This document shows positions 9,286 to 18,673 of a stretch of DNA of 64,000 bases, piece after piece. Under the pieces are notes generated by a model. The model was given only the letters and a program-made list of their open reading frames with translations. It was not told the DNA's origin and did no database searches. This DNA comes from Mucilaginibacter jinjuensis (GTDB lineage: Bacteria; Bacteroidota; Bacteroidia; Sphingobacteriales; Sphingobacteriaceae), in the NCBI RefSeq assembly GCF_028596025.1, contig NZ_CP117167.1:2542001-2606000 (forward strand), read 5' to 3'. Position numbers and translations under genes: made by a program. How positions within the stretch are numbered: position 1 is the stretch's first letter; every line of letters starts with the position of its first letter.

Positions 9286-9475
9286 AACGGCAGTCAAGTT
9301 AAAACAAACATTGTAACAATGCAAATGCAGTGGGTTTTATAGATTGATTGTTACTATTTTATGGCGAAAAACAGCAATGATTATCTCAGTTAAATAATAC
9401 TTTAATTATTAGTAGTAGCAACGCTTTGCCCATAAATCGCGTAACTATTTATAAAGCCGGTATTTAACATCAGGA

Positions 9476-10891
9476 GTGAAGCCCAGTCATTTAAAAAATC
9501 TTTCTGCCAATACTATACAGTTGGTTATTAACCAGGTGTTTGGGCTGGCTATATTCTACATTTTATCTTCCTGGTTAGACAAGCAGAGTTTCGGCCAGCT
9601 AAACTGGGTATTGGCTATCCTGTTTACAGCATTCAATATTTTGGCTTGTGGGATAGATCAGCTGGTGATTAAAAAAATAGCCCAGGGCGATGATGTGGCG
9701 ATAGTAACCGGCCTTTTTGTTAACCACGTGCTGTTTTCGGGCTTTATATTTTACATTGCGATCGGGGTAGTTTGGTGGGTTATGCCCCATTCGCCTATCA
9801 TTTTTCAAGTCTTGATGCTGGTAGGCGCGGGCAAGCTAATGATCTACTTTGCAACTCCCTTTAAGCAACTGGCATCTGGGCAGGAGCGGTTTGGTGTGCT
9901 GGCTAAAATGTCGGCTGTATCAAATGTGGTGAGGGGAGTGGCGTTAATTGTGCTTGCCTTTTTTCAACAGGTAACACTAATCACTGCTGTATTCGTTTTT
10001 TTAGCAGGGGATGGGTTGGAGTTTGCAGTAACCGTTTACTTATTTTACAAGTATTTGCGGGTACCGCTTTCTTTCTCATTTCAGCCCAAACCATACTTCG
10101 CTTTATTGAAGGAGGCATTGCCGCAAATTGGTGTAGTATTGTTTACATCAGCACTGGCGCGTTTCGACTGGATCTTTATCGGCCTCTTTTTATCAGCCGT
10201 TAAACTGGCCGAATACAGCTTTGCCTACAAAGCCTTCGAAATTTCTACCCTGCCTTTATTAGCAGTAGCCCCGCTGCTTTTGCCGCGCTTTGTAAGCGTA
10301 ATTAAGGAGCGGGGCATATTCCCAACACACCTTTTCAGCATTTTAAAACTGGAACTTGTGTTTTCTGTGTTGATAGGTTTGGTATTTTATCTCAGCTGGT
10401 CGCCATTGGTTGATTGGTTTACGCATGGTAAGTATGGGGCGGTAAATTCATCCGTAATACTGGTATTGGCAGTCTGTATGCCCTTGATGTATTTCAATAA
10501 CTTTTTGTGGAGCATTGGTTTTGCACAAGGCAAACTGAGGCTGATATTTAAAGTATTTGCGGTAACATTTCTGGTAAACGTAATTGGCGACGTGGTGCTG
10601 ATACCTTTACTGGGAAATGCAGGTGCTGCAATTGCTTACCTGGCAGCTATGTTGGTGCAAGCTATATTATATATGTTGACTATTGAAAAGCAGGCCGCCT
10701 TGCAAGTGGGGGTTAACCTCGTAATATGTAGCATTTGTGCTATAATAAGTGGCTTTATAGCTATCCATTTTCTTAGCGGGGATATTACCGTTATTTTATT
10801 TGCCGCCGTTTTGTATTTGGTGTTCACAATACTCTTCAGGCAAATTAATCTCAAAAAATTAAACTTCTTAAAGCCTGCCATCGGCCAATAA
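9476..10891 (+). CDS. Polysaccharide flippase (Wzx/MATE-like)
   Basis: Integral membrane protein of 471 aa with about 12-14 predicted helices and the N-terminal pattern of the polysaccharide biosynthesis/MVF superfamily. It would flip lipid-linked oligosaccharide repeat units across the inner membrane. It opens a same-strand block of polymerase-like and glycosyltransferase genes, which supports the role. The start is GTG. A purine-rich AGGAG overlaps it almost directly, which is unusually close for a Shine-Dalgarno, so the start is uncertain by a few codons. Family is clear, substrate unknown. Confidence 0.85.
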   Translation: MKPSHLKNLSANTIQLVINQVFGLAIFYILSSWLDKQSFGQLNWVLAILFTAFNILACGIDQLVIKKIAQGDDVAIVTGLFVNHVLFSGFIFYIAIGVVWWVMPHSPIIFQVLMLVGAGKLMIYFATPFKQLASGQERFGVLAKMSAVSNVVRGVALIVLAFFQQVTLITAVFVFLAGDGLEFAVTVYLFYKYLRVPLSFSFQPKPYFALLKEALPQIGVVLFTSALARFDWIFIGLFLSAVKLAEYSFAYKAFEISTLPLLAVAPLLLPRFVSVIKERGIFPTHLFSILKLELVFSVLIGLVFYLSWSPLVDWFTHGKYGAVNSSVILVLAVCMPLMYFNNFLWSIGFAQGKLRLIFKVFAVTFLVNVIGDVVLIPLLGNAGAAIAYLAAMLVQAILYMLTIEKQAALQVGVNLVICSICAIISGFIAIHFLSGDITVILFAAVLYLVFTILFRQINLKKLNFLKPAIGQ

Positions 10892-10998
10892 AAATTTACA
10901 TACTGGCCTAATGGCAGGCAACCTATTACAGTCCGTCGGCGTAATTCTATTAGCAACAATACGGAGGGTCTCGAAGCAAGCCGTATGCGCTATAATGC

Positions 10999-12645
10999 AT
11001 GGATAACACAGTTTTAGTTAGATTGAAAGAGTGGGTAAAAGGGATTAACTGGCCTTTGCTGGTATTCCTTTTACTTTTTTTAAATGTAAAGCTGTTTATC
11101 AAGCTTTTTGCATTGGTATTGATCTATTTCCTTCGGCCTAATTTTAAATTTGGTTTTAAGGCGAAGCAATCGCGGTTACCGCTGTTTTATTTAGGGGTGA
11201 TTGCTATTGCAGTTATTAACTGGGTTGCCTTTAAGTACTTTCTTTCTATCCATTACAACGTAGCTTTTGTTTCGGGCATTGCATTCTGGTTGTTGTGCAT
11301 ACTGGCTATCCATCAAATAAAACTGGCTGTTGACACCACCGAGCCCGCGGTTTTGCATCGTACTATCACGGTGTTTTTTGTGTTGAATGCCCTGGTATCA
11401 TTCGCCAATATCCTGCTCATCATCCTGAAAATTAAAGAAATAAACCCCTACACCTTTCAGGGCAATTACCAGGAATATTTTTTAAATACCGGCGATTATA
11501 TTAAGGGTATCACCTTCGATGTATCCATCACCAATGCATCCATTGCTGCCTTTGGGGTTATTTATTACCTGTTTAGGCAAAATATTAAAATGCTGCTGCT
11601 ATGTGTACTGGTGCTATTGCTCGCAGCCAGCAATACTATCAACATTATGTTGTTTACGGTGCTGATACTCGCTTTTATATTCAGGAGCACCCGTGTACAA
11701 AAAAGCATGATTGTGGTTTGCCTCATGATGCTGGTAACGTTTATGGTAAAGGTATCGCCGCAGAATATGTACTACATCGATAAGATGTATAACAAAATGG
11801 TGTTCAACAAAAATGTGTCGTTTGATCCTGTTCCGGTTAAAGAAGTGCGCATTACCACCATCCCGGATAGTTTGCTTAACCCGCTGCAAAAGCAGCAAAA
11901 AATAGCCCAGCTTTACCTCGATACCCTGAGCCTTAAACTGGAAAAAGAATACCAGGCTAAACATATTAAAGCACCCGAGCCTTTAGGTTTGGTTAAATAT
12001 GAGCTACCTAAAGACAGTATCCATACGGCCATGTTTCAACCAAGGTCGGATACCGACAGGATGCAGCAAAAGCTGATTGCTTTTATTGCCCAGCATCAGA
12101 ATAGCCTGCATTTGGCCACACAGTCGGAAACCACCAAACGGATTATCCCGGGCAAGGTAATTACATTCAGGCAAACGGCTTTGTTTCTGAAAAAACATCC
12201 TGCAAAAGTTCTAACTGGCGATGGTATGGGCAACTTTTCATCCAAGCTGGCATTCCGGTCAACAAGTTTGGGAATGGCTGGTGGTTACCCGGTAAAGTAT
12301 GCATTTATCAGTCCCGATTTTCTGACGAACCACCTTGATGTGTACCTTAACTTTTTCAGCAGGCGTACAGGGATGCACTCGGTAACCAATAGTCCCGATT
12401 CGGTCTATGACCAGCTCCTGAGCGAATATGGCCTGGCCGGACTGGTTATCTTCCTGCTGTTTTACATCGGTTATTTCTTAAAACAGCGCCGCTACCTTAG
12501 CTATGGTTTGCCGCTATTGCTTTTTGTAGGCTGCGTGTTTTTCACCGATTACTGGTTCGAACAATTATCAATCGTGGTATTATTGGAACTGCTTTTACTG
12601 GCCGACATCCGGGAAAATCAATTGCTTAAACTGAACACAGCATGA
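10999..12645 (+). CDS. Wzy/O-antigen-ligase-like membrane protein
   Basis: Membrane protein of 548 aa with helices in the first 240 residues, a long hydrophilic loop (about 260-460) and further helices near the C terminus. This layout is typical of polymerases and O-antigen ligases with a large periplasmic loop. The loop contains TGDGMGNFSSKLA and a SPDSVYDQLLSEYGLAG segment, similar in style to the Wzy_C region (GxGxG near the loop end, then a conserved His/Asp-rich stretch). No exact family could be fixed. Its last four bases overlap the start of the next glycosyltransferase. Polymerisation of repeat units is inferred from topology and neighbours. Confidence 0.7.
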   Translation: MDNTVLVRLKEWVKGINWPLLVFLLLFLNVKLFIKLFALVLIYFLRPNFKFGFKAKQSRLPLFYLGVIAIAVINWVAFKYFLSIHYNVAFVSGIAFWLLCILAIHQIKLAVDTTEPAVLHRTITVFFVLNALVSFANILLIILKIKEINPYTFQGNYQEYFLNTGDYIKGITFDVSITNASIAAFGVIYYLFRQNIKMLLLCVLVLLLAASNTINIMLFTVLILAFIFRSTRVQKSMIVVCLMMLVTFMVKVSPQNMYYIDKMYNKMVFNKNVSFDPVPVKEVRITTIPDSLLNPLQKQQKIAQLYLDTLSLKLEKEYQAKHIKAPEPLGLVKYELPKDSIHTAMFQPRSDTDRMQQKLIAFIAQHQNSLHLATQSETTKRIIPGKVITFRQTALFLKKHPAKVLTGDGMGNFSSKLAFRSTSLGMAGGYPVKYAFISPDFLTNHLDVYLNFFSRRTGMHSVTNSPDSVYDQLLSEYGLAGLVIFLLFYIGYFLKQRRYLSYGLPLLLFVGCVFFTDYWFEQLSIVVLLELLLLADIRENQLLKLNTA

Positions 12646-13637
12646 GCAATAACCCGCAAATAACCGTACTGATGCCCGCATACAATGCAGGGTTATACAT
12701 TGCCGAGGCGATAGCATCTGTACTAAAGCAAACCTTTACCGATTTCGAACTGCTGATTATTAACGATGGCTCTACAGATGATACCGAGGCGATAGTAGCA
12801 TCGTTTGGCGACAAACGCATTGTGCTTGTAAATCAGAAAAACCAGGGCGTGGCCGGAGCTTTAAATACAGGATTGAAGTTATCGAAAGCACCATATATAG
12901 CTCGTTTTGATGCTGATGATATATGCTACCCTAATCGCCTGGCGCTGCAGTATCAATTCATGCTCGATCATCCCGAATACCATATCATCGGTTCGGCAAC
13001 TGATTATGTGGATAAGGAAGGGCACCATATTTTCAACTTCAAAGCACCACTGTTATCGCAGGAGGGCATAGATAAGATCAGTTACAAAGTATGCCCATTT
13101 ATCCATTCCAGCGTATTTTACCGCAAGGCCAGTATTATGGAACAGGGCGGCTACAATATCTACGCCCATACCTTTGAAGACCATTTGCTTTGGCTTAAGG
13201 TACTGAAACATTATAAGGGCTATAACATGCCCGAAAGCCTGATTAAAGTTCGCCTGAATCCTGAATCTGTCACCATTGATGAAAGATGGTGCCACCCACG
13301 CTTTCTCGAAATAAAGTTTAATGCGCTCACAAGGGGTACCATTGATGCCGATGATTATAGCGAGCTGATAGCCATCCGCGGACAACAGCTCGATAACAAC
13401 ATTAACCATGAGGCCTATTATGGCCTTTTGGCTAAAAAGTTTTTGTGGAATAACCATAACCCGAAAAAGGCCCGCTACAATATTTACAAACTGCTGGCCA
13501 TAAACAGGCTGCATTTTAAAAGTTATGTGCTGTTGCTGATGACTTTGCTGCCTGGCCGGTTCATCAACCGCATTTATCATACTGCCAAAGCAACAGAATT
13601 ATACCGCGAGGAAGGAGGCGTACCCCATGAACGCTAA
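12642..13637 (+). CDS. Family 2 glycosyltransferase
   Basis: Cytoplasmic GT-A fold transferase of 331 aa. The N terminus ITVLMPAYNAGLYIAEAI, the NDGSTDDT motif and the DADD (DxD-type, in ARFDADD) nucleotide-sugar site are all visible. The C-terminal third is variable and helix-rich, as is common for acceptor-binding parts. It overlaps its upstream neighbour by ATGA and the next gene by 11 bp, so the set is co-translated. It likely adds one sugar of the polysaccharide repeat. Donor and linkage are not predictable. Confidence 0.93.
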   Translation: MSNNPQITVLMPAYNAGLYIAEAIASVLKQTFTDFELLIINDGSTDDTEAIVASFGDKRIVLVNQKNQGVAGALNTGLKLSKAPYIARFDADDICYPNRLALQYQFMLDHPEYHIIGSATDYVDKEGHHIFNFKAPLLSQEGIDKISYKVCPFIHSSVFYRKASIMEQGGYNIYAHTFEDHLLWLKVLKHYKGYNMPESLIKVRLNPESVTIDERWCHPRFLEIKFNALTRGTIDADDYSELIAIRGQQLDNNINHEAYYGLLAKKFLWNNHNPKKARYNIYKLLAINRLHFKSYVLLLMTLLPGRFINRIYHTAKATELYREEGGVPHER

Positions 13638-14757
13638 ACCCATTAAACTTTTTGTGGATGCACACAGCATGGATAAGGAATATCAGGGTACTTATACCTT
13701 TCTACAGGGGTTGTACAGCGCATTATTAGAGAATCATCCTGATGTTGATGTATACTTCGGTACGTCTGATCCGGGACGGTTGCAACGCGCATTCCCGCAA
13801 CTTCAGCCTCAAAATGTATTGGCCTATAAAAATGCCAAACCCGGTTTGCTGCGCTATGTAACCGACATCCCCCGGTATATTAAACAGTACGGGTTTGATT
13901 TTGCGCATTTCCAATACATCGCCCCACAACGCAAACCTGGATGCAGATACATTGTAACCCTGCACGATATTATTTTTAACGATTACAAGCACTATTTCTC
14001 ATTCGGCTACCGTACAAGCAGGCAATACCTTTTTGGCCGCAGTATCAGGAATGCAGGGATTAAAACCACGGTATCAGCCTACTCGCAGGAGCGTATTGCC
14101 GAATATTATGGCTTAAAATACCGGGACATCCATGTGTTACCCAATGGGGTGAAACCAACTACGGAGACGACAAGACAGAGCCGGGAAATTGCCCGGCGAC
14201 GAATCAAAGTCCGGTATGGTATCGAAAATTATATCCTGTATGTAAGCAGGGTAGAGGCCCGTAAAAACCACGAGTTGTTGCTGAAAACTTACCTGCAACT
14301 GGAACTTTACAAACGGCAGATCCCGCTGGTATTTATCGGTAAAAAATCGGCACAGGTACCCGCTCTGCAAAGCCTCATTGACAATTTAACAGCAGAGCAA
14401 AAGCAATACTTCCATTTTATTGAGCAGGTTGATCAAAGCGATCTGGATGCATTTTATAAGGCTTGCCGCCTGTTCGTTTATCCATCCATTGTCGAAGGTT
14501 TTGGTATCCCGCCATTGGAAGCCGCGATGCATCATGTGCCGGTGCTTTGCTCATCTGCTACTGCTATGCAGAGTTTTGATTTTTTCGAGCCGTATTGTTT
14601 TAACCCGGCTAATGAGGTCGAGTTTTCTGTTAAGCTTCAATACATGCTCAATAACCCGCCCGATGCTGCTTTTTTGGCAGATGTGGCACATCAAATACAA
14701 CAACAATATAACTGGCAGCAAACCGCCGGTACATTCTATAATCTTTTAACATCATGA
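13627..14757 (+). CDS. Family 4 glycosyltransferase
   Basis: GT-B fold retaining transferase of 376 aa. The C-terminal Rossmann domain shows YILYVSRVEARKNHELL and the donor-binding EGFGIPPLEA motif (E-x7-E type) near residue 290. The N-terminal domain begins with an acceptor-side strand, KLFVDAHSMD. It overlaps both neighbours (11 bp before, 4 bp after), which places it firmly in the polysaccharide operon. Mannosyl or similar transfer is common in this family, but the sugar cannot be read here. Confidence 0.93.
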   Translation: MNAKPIKLFVDAHSMDKEYQGTYTFLQGLYSALLENHPDVDVYFGTSDPGRLQRAFPQLQPQNVLAYKNAKPGLLRYVTDIPRYIKQYGFDFAHFQYIAPQRKPGCRYIVTLHDIIFNDYKHYFSFGYRTSRQYLFGRSIRNAGIKTTVSAYSQERIAEYYGLKYRDIHVLPNGVKPTTETTRQSREIARRRIKVRYGIENYILYVSRVEARKNHELLLKTYLQLELYKRQIPLVFIGKKSAQVPALQSLIDNLTAEQKQYFHFIEQVDQSDLDAFYKACRLFVYPSIVEGFGIPPLEAAMHHVPVLCSSATAMQSFDFFEPYCFNPANEVEFSVKLQYMLNNPPDAAFLADVAHQIQQQYNWQQTAGTFYNLLTS

Positions 14758-15881
14758 AGTTAAAAATTGCCATTGCCGGTACGCGCGGCATCCCAAACCA
14801 TTATGGTGGCTTCGAACAAATAACGGCCTATGTTGCACCGGGGCTGGTTGAAAAAGGCCACTTGGTTACCGTATATAATTCGCATAACCACCCTTACCAA
14901 GGCAGTACCTGGAATGGCGTGGAGATTGTACACTGCTACGATCCCGAGAATATGCTGGGTACCGCCGGTCAGTTTATTTATGATTTTAACTGTATCCAGG
15001 ATATGCGCCAGCGCGATTTTGATGTGATCCTTTTTATGGGTTATACCAGCAGCTCGGTTTGGGGTAGCCTGTTTCCGCGCAGGGCTACCATTATATCAAA
15101 CATGGATGGGTTGGAATGGAAGCGCTCTAAATACTCGAAACCGGTACAAGCCTTTTTGAAGTATGCCGAGAAACTGGCCGTAAAATACAGCGATTATTAC
15201 ATTGCAGATTCGACGGTGATCCGTTCATATCTGCAAAAAAAATATGGTATTAACAGTGCCTTCATCGCTTACGGTGCCGAACGTTTTGTGGACGATGATT
15301 GCCCGCTGATGAATAAATTTAACCTCAAACCTAAAGACTACTTTCTGCTGGTGGCCCGCATGGAGCCCGAGAATAATATCGAAACTATTCTGGAAGGCTT
15401 TACCAAAAGTGTATCAACCAAAAAGTTCCTGGTGGTGGGCAATACCAGTAATAAGTTCGGGCAATATCTTAAAGCCAAATTCGGGCACGATGAGCGCGTT
15501 TGTTTTCACGATGCCATCTTCAACATTAAAACCATCCAACAATTACAGCATAATGCCTACCTGTATTTTCACGGGCATAGTGTGGGCGGCACTAATCCGT
15601 CACTGTTAGAAGCTATGGCTGGTGGGGCATTAATTGCTGCGCACGATAATCCTTTTAACCGTTCGGTATTAAACCACAATGCTTTTTACTTCAGCTCGTC
15701 GGCCGATGTGCAGTGGCTTACCGAAGTGGTGGCACGTAATTCGGCCGAGGATACGATGATCGGTAACAACATTAAACGCATCCAGCAACACTATAACTGG
15801 GACAAGATCATCAGTGAGTACGAAGCCTATATTTATGAATGTTATTGCAGCATGAACTATGAAAAAGCTATGGCTTATTAA
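14754..15881 (+). CDS. DUF1972-type glycosyltransferase (GT4)
   Basis: Transferase of 375 aa with the N-terminal DUF1972 signature AIAGTRGIPNHYGGFEQ, NMDGLEWKRSKYS and YYIADS. This N-terminal domain is found in rhamnosyl- and related transferases for capsule or exopolysaccharide. The C-terminal GT4 domain has VARMEPENNIE and GGTNPSLLEAMAGGALI. It overlaps the preceding gene by 4 bp and the following one by 23 bp. A deoxyhexose transfer is suggested by the family only. Confidence 0.93.
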   Translation: MKLKIAIAGTRGIPNHYGGFEQITAYVAPGLVEKGHLVTVYNSHNHPYQGSTWNGVEIVHCYDPENMLGTAGQFIYDFNCIQDMRQRDFDVILFMGYTSSSVWGSLFPRRATIISNMDGLEWKRSKYSKPVQAFLKYAEKLAVKYSDYYIADSTVIRSYLQKKYGINSAFIAYGAERFVDDDCPLMNKFNLKPKDYFLLVARMEPENNIETILEGFTKSVSTKKFLVVGNTSNKFGQYLKAKFGHDERVCFHDAIFNIKTIQQLQHNAYLYFHGHSVGGTNPSLLEAMAGGALIAAHDNPFNRSVLNHNAFYFSSSADVQWLTEVVARNSAEDTMIGNNIKRIQQHYNWDKIISEYEAYIYECYCSMNYEKAMAY

Positions 15882-17160
15882 GGATACGGTAACCAACCAG
15901 GTCACTTATTTCCACATCCTGCTGTTTTTTGCCTGCCTGCCATTAGACCGTTTTTTTAGCGAGCTGATTTTTGTGAGCCTGGTGATCCATACACTCATCA
16001 ACCTTAAAAAAGCTGATCTGAAACGGGTGTATGAACCACGGGTACTAATTGTACAGGCTGTATTTTTCGTAACCCTTTTCAGCACCACATACACCACCAA
16101 CTTTAAACGGGCGGTTGACGATTGGGCTATGCAGGCACATATCCTGTTTATACCCATGGTGTTTGCCATCCATCAGCCCTTAATTACTAAATATAAAAAG
16201 CAATTATTAAGTTGTTTTGCATGGAGCTGTGTATTAGTGGTTATGGGTTTGTTTGCTGTTGTGTTAACTACCATCAGGCATTTTCATTTGCCGCTATCTT
16301 TTGTTTATACCACCAGTTTCATCAACCATAATTTCTCTAAACCGGTAGGTATACATGCTACGTTTTTCTCTATCCTGGTTGTAGCAGCGACAGTTATTTT
16401 ATTTCAGGACATATTAGCAGAGAAAAAGAAGTTATTTAAACTGGTTTCCATCGTGGGGATGGGTGTTTTATTTGCCGGATTAATCCAGTTATCCTCCAAA
16501 TCAGCTATTATTTCTTTGGTTATTGTGGCCTATATTTTTGTGCCGTTGTATTTATTTGAGGGCAGAAAACGCTTTATTTTATTAGGGGCATCGCTCGCCG
16601 TAACGCTTTTAGCAACCATTGTGGTGTTAAGGTATGATAGTTTGAAAACAAGGCTGTTCTCAGACCTGGAATCAGATGTAGACATGAGCCATATTACCGT
16701 GGTAACCGATTCGCGGCTCGACCGCTGGAAGGCTACCATGCACACCGTGAAAGCCAAACCGATATTTGGCTTTGGTACCGGGATGGAAAAAGAGGAAATG
16801 GAACAGACCTATTTTTACAATAAATTGTACCACTCATTCATCCATCAGCTTAATGCGCATAACGAATTTTTAAGCTTATTAATCAAAAGCGGATGCATTG
16901 GCCTGGCTGTATACCTTTTTACTTTAGGCTATAGCTTAGCGCTTTCTATCAGAAATAAAGACCTGCTTTTAACCACCTGTGTGGCCCTGATGATCAGCAC
17001 ATCCATTGCCGAAAACGCGCTTGACGCCAACAAGGGAATTTTCTTTTACAGCGCATTTTTTTCGTTATTGTTATTAAGCGCAAACAGTGTTTCAAAAAGT
17101 ATAAATAATGCAGAAAAGATTGCGGTAAAGGCAACCTTAGCGCCTGTTTCAACGTGTTAA
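15859..17160 (+). CDS. O-antigen ligase/polymerase family protein
   Basis: Membrane protein of 433 aa with about 10-12 helices and a Wzy_C-like loop. The GFGTGMEKEEMEQ segment near residue 305, followed by HSFIHQLNAHNEFLSLLIKSGCIGL, matches the usual pattern of O-antigen ligases (conserved His in the large periplasmic loop, then N-E-F/Y). It starts inside the end of the previous glycosyltransferase. Either polymerisation or transfer of the glycan to a lipid carrier is possible. With the other Wzy-like gene nearby, one may be the polymerase and this one the ligase. Confidence 0.83.
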   Translation: MKKLWLIKDTVTNQVTYFHILLFFACLPLDRFFSELIFVSLVIHTLINLKKADLKRVYEPRVLIVQAVFFVTLFSTTYTTNFKRAVDDWAMQAHILFIPMVFAIHQPLITKYKKQLLSCFAWSCVLVVMGLFAVVLTTIRHFHLPLSFVYTTSFINHNFSKPVGIHATFFSILVVAATVILFQDILAEKKKLFKLVSIVGMGVLFAGLIQLSSKSAIISLVIVAYIFVPLYLFEGRKRFILLGASLAVTLLATIVVLRYDSLKTRLFSDLESDVDMSHITVVTDSRLDRWKATMHTVKAKPIFGFGTGMEKEEMEQTYFYNKLYHSFIHQLNAHNEFLSLLIKSGCIGLAVYLFTLGYSLALSIRNKDLLLTTCVALMISTSIAENALDANKGIFFYSAFFSLLLLSANSVSKSINNAEKIAVKATLAPVSTC

Positions 17161-17196
17161 TTATAGATAACAGTTACACATTTAAACAGCACAATT

Positions 17197-18144
17197 ATGT
17201 ATAAGCCAAGTCGTTACATCGCAGATTATTCGGGTATCAAAACCCAGGTTTTATCGGCCCTGGCTTATTACGATCTGTTTAATTTTCCGCTTACCAAAGA
17301 AGAAGTTTTTCTGTTCACAACCGTGCGTTGCGAACTGGAGCAGGTGCAATACTGCCTGGACGACCTGGCCGATCATGGCCTCATCTATCGCCTCGGAAAT
17401 TACTACGCCCTGAAGAATGACGACTACATGGTTACCCGCCGAAACAATGGCGGTAAAAAGGCACAGGAGTTGTTGGCCATTGCCGAAAAGGTGAGTAGCT
17501 ACTTGATTAAATTTCCTTATGTGCGTGGCATTGCCGTATCGGGCTCTTTATCTAAGAAATATGCGGATGATAAATCGGATATTGATTTCTTCATCGTTAC
17601 GGCCACAAACCGCCTTTGGATAGCGCGCAGTTTATTGCATGTACTTAAAAAGCTGAGTTTTATTTTTAAGAAGCAAGACTATTTCTGCATGAATTATTTT
17701 GTGGACGAAGCACGTGCCGAAATTGTAGAGCAAAACCTGTTTACCGCTACCGAAACTGTAACCCTGATCCCATTGCAAGGCGACCTCACCTTCGAGAAGT
17801 TTTACAGCGCCAACACCTGGACGCGCCAATACCTGCCTAATCATTTGATGCGGGTATCATGTGCAGAACCTGCACATAAAGGATGGATTAAATCAATCAC
17901 TGAAGGTTTATTCAACAACCCCATTGGTGATATGCTGGATAACTGGTTAATGCGTATAACCGCCCGCAGCTGGAACAAGAAAACTCAGGCCGGCCGCGTA
18001 AACCAACGCGGCGTACTCATGAGCATGATGGCCACCAAAGGCTACGCCAAACCAAACCCGGTAAACTTTCAGAACCGGATCATGACGTTTTATAATGAAA
18101 AGGTGGAGCGGTTGACTAAGAACCTGGAGCAGGATATATTTTAG
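17197..18144 (+). CDS. Nucleotidyltransferase-domain protein
   Basis: Soluble protein of 315 aa. Residues 1-90 look like a winged-helix fold (AYYDLFNFPLTKEEVF). They are followed by a MNT-type nucleotidyltransferase core: GSLSKKYADDKSDIDFFIV near residues 113-131, with the GS...DxD metal site intact. It is the last plus-strand gene of the polysaccharide block and stands opposite the radical SAM genes. It could transfer a nucleotide to a small molecule or act on the glycan pathway. No specific function is claimed. A palindromic repeat region follows its stop. Confidence 0.7.
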   Translation: MYKPSRYIADYSGIKTQVLSALAYYDLFNFPLTKEEVFLFTTVRCELEQVQYCLDDLADHGLIYRLGNYYALKNDDYMVTRRNNGGKKAQELLAIAEKVSSYLIKFPYVRGIAVSGSLSKKYADDKSDIDFFIVTATNRLWIARSLLHVLKKLSFIFKKQDYFCMNYFVDEARAEIVEQNLFTATETVTLIPLQGDLTFEKFYSANTWTRQYLPNHLMRVSCAEPAHKGWIKSITEGLFNNPIGDMLDNWLMRITARSWNKKTQAGRVNQRGVLMSMMATKGYAKPNPVNFQNRIMTFYNEKVERLTKNLEQDIF

Positions 18145-18174
18145 AGGGAGTTTTAATATTTCGTTTCCCATTTT

Positions 18175-18206
18175 GTCATATTGAACGCAGTGAAATATCT
18201 TCTTCG
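18175..18206. repeat. Single arm of palindromic repeat family C
   Basis: Reads GTCATATTGAACGCAGTGAA and continues to CTTCTTCG. It matches the left arm of the complete inverted repeat near 62.95 kb with a few differences. The opposite arm is missing here. Confidence 0.7.
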
Positions 18207-18221
18207 CTATGTTAGACCAAT

Positions 18222-18352
18222 TTGTCATTGCGAGGAGGAACGACAGCCTGTCCCGATGATAATCGGGATGGCAATCTCGTAGCCAATGCATATTCGATCT
18301 GTATGGCTACGAGATTGCCATCCCGACGGCTGTTGGGACTCGCAATGACAAT
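18222..18352. repeat. Palindromic repeat D
   Basis: Starts TTGTCATTGCGAGGAGGAAC and ends CTCGCAATGACAA. Inner arms GGCAATCTCGTAGCCA and TGGCTACGAGATTGCC pair perfectly, and a CCCGATGATAATCGGG hairpin lies within the left half. Confidence 0.85.
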
Positions 18353-18357
18353 TCGCT

Positions 18358-18464
18358 GTCGCAAGTTTAGCGTAGCGTAACTTGTGACTCGTACTATTGT
18401 AAGCTTCCAGCTTACGTAAGGTGAAACCTTACATCAGTTTAACCACAGGTTAGAAACCTGCGGT
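18358..18464. repeat. Cluster of four small hairpins
   Basis: GTCGCAAGTT...AACTTGTGAC (18358-18388), GTAAGCTTCCAGCTTAC (18399-18415), GTAAGGTGAAACCTTAC (18416-18432) and ACCACAGGTT...AACCTGCGGT (18442-18464) stand side by side. Confidence 0.8.
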
Positions 18465-18489
18465 AGCATAGTTGGAAAGTTATACTACT

Positions 18490-18569
18490 TTGTCATCTCG
18501 ACGATAGGAGAGATCTTATACAGCGTGAAGTCTTGATGCAGAAGATTTCTCCTATCGTCGAAATGACAA
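18490..18569. repeat. Palindromic repeat F
   Basis: Arms begin TTGTCATCTCGACGATAGGA and end with the near-complement TCCTATCGTCGAAATGACAA. The loop is about 25 bp. Confidence 0.85.
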
Positions 18570-18590
18570 GTTTGAGAAAGTGCATAAGGT

Positions 18591-18663
18591 GTCATACTGA
18601 GCCCCGTCGAAGTATTGTGGGTGGGCCTTCTGCGCGCGACCCTTCGACGGGGCTCAGGATGAC
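18591..18663. repeat. Palindromic repeat G
   Basis: Arms GTCATACTGAGCCCCGTCGA and TCGACGGGGCTCAGGATGAC pair with one mismatch. The loop is GC-rich. Confidence 0.85.
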
Positions 18664-18673
18664 AAGGCCTCCG

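Larger units (their letters stand above)
18145..18673. other. Long intergenic region filled with palindromic repeats
   Basis: A 529-bp gap between convergent genes with no credible coding frame. From left to right it holds a single arm of repeat C, a large inverted repeat (D), four small hairpins, and two more long inverted repeats (F and G), described separately. Several different repeats share GTCAT...ATGAC ends. Confidence 0.85.

Noticed and set aside
13053..13580. Open frame of 175 codons antisense to the family 2 glycosyltransferase
   Set aside because: The sense strand has clear GT2 motifs; the antisense product shows none.
18145..18673. Possible CRISPR array in the repeat-rich gap
   Set aside because: The repeats are different palindromes of unequal length without regular spacers, and no cas gene is near.
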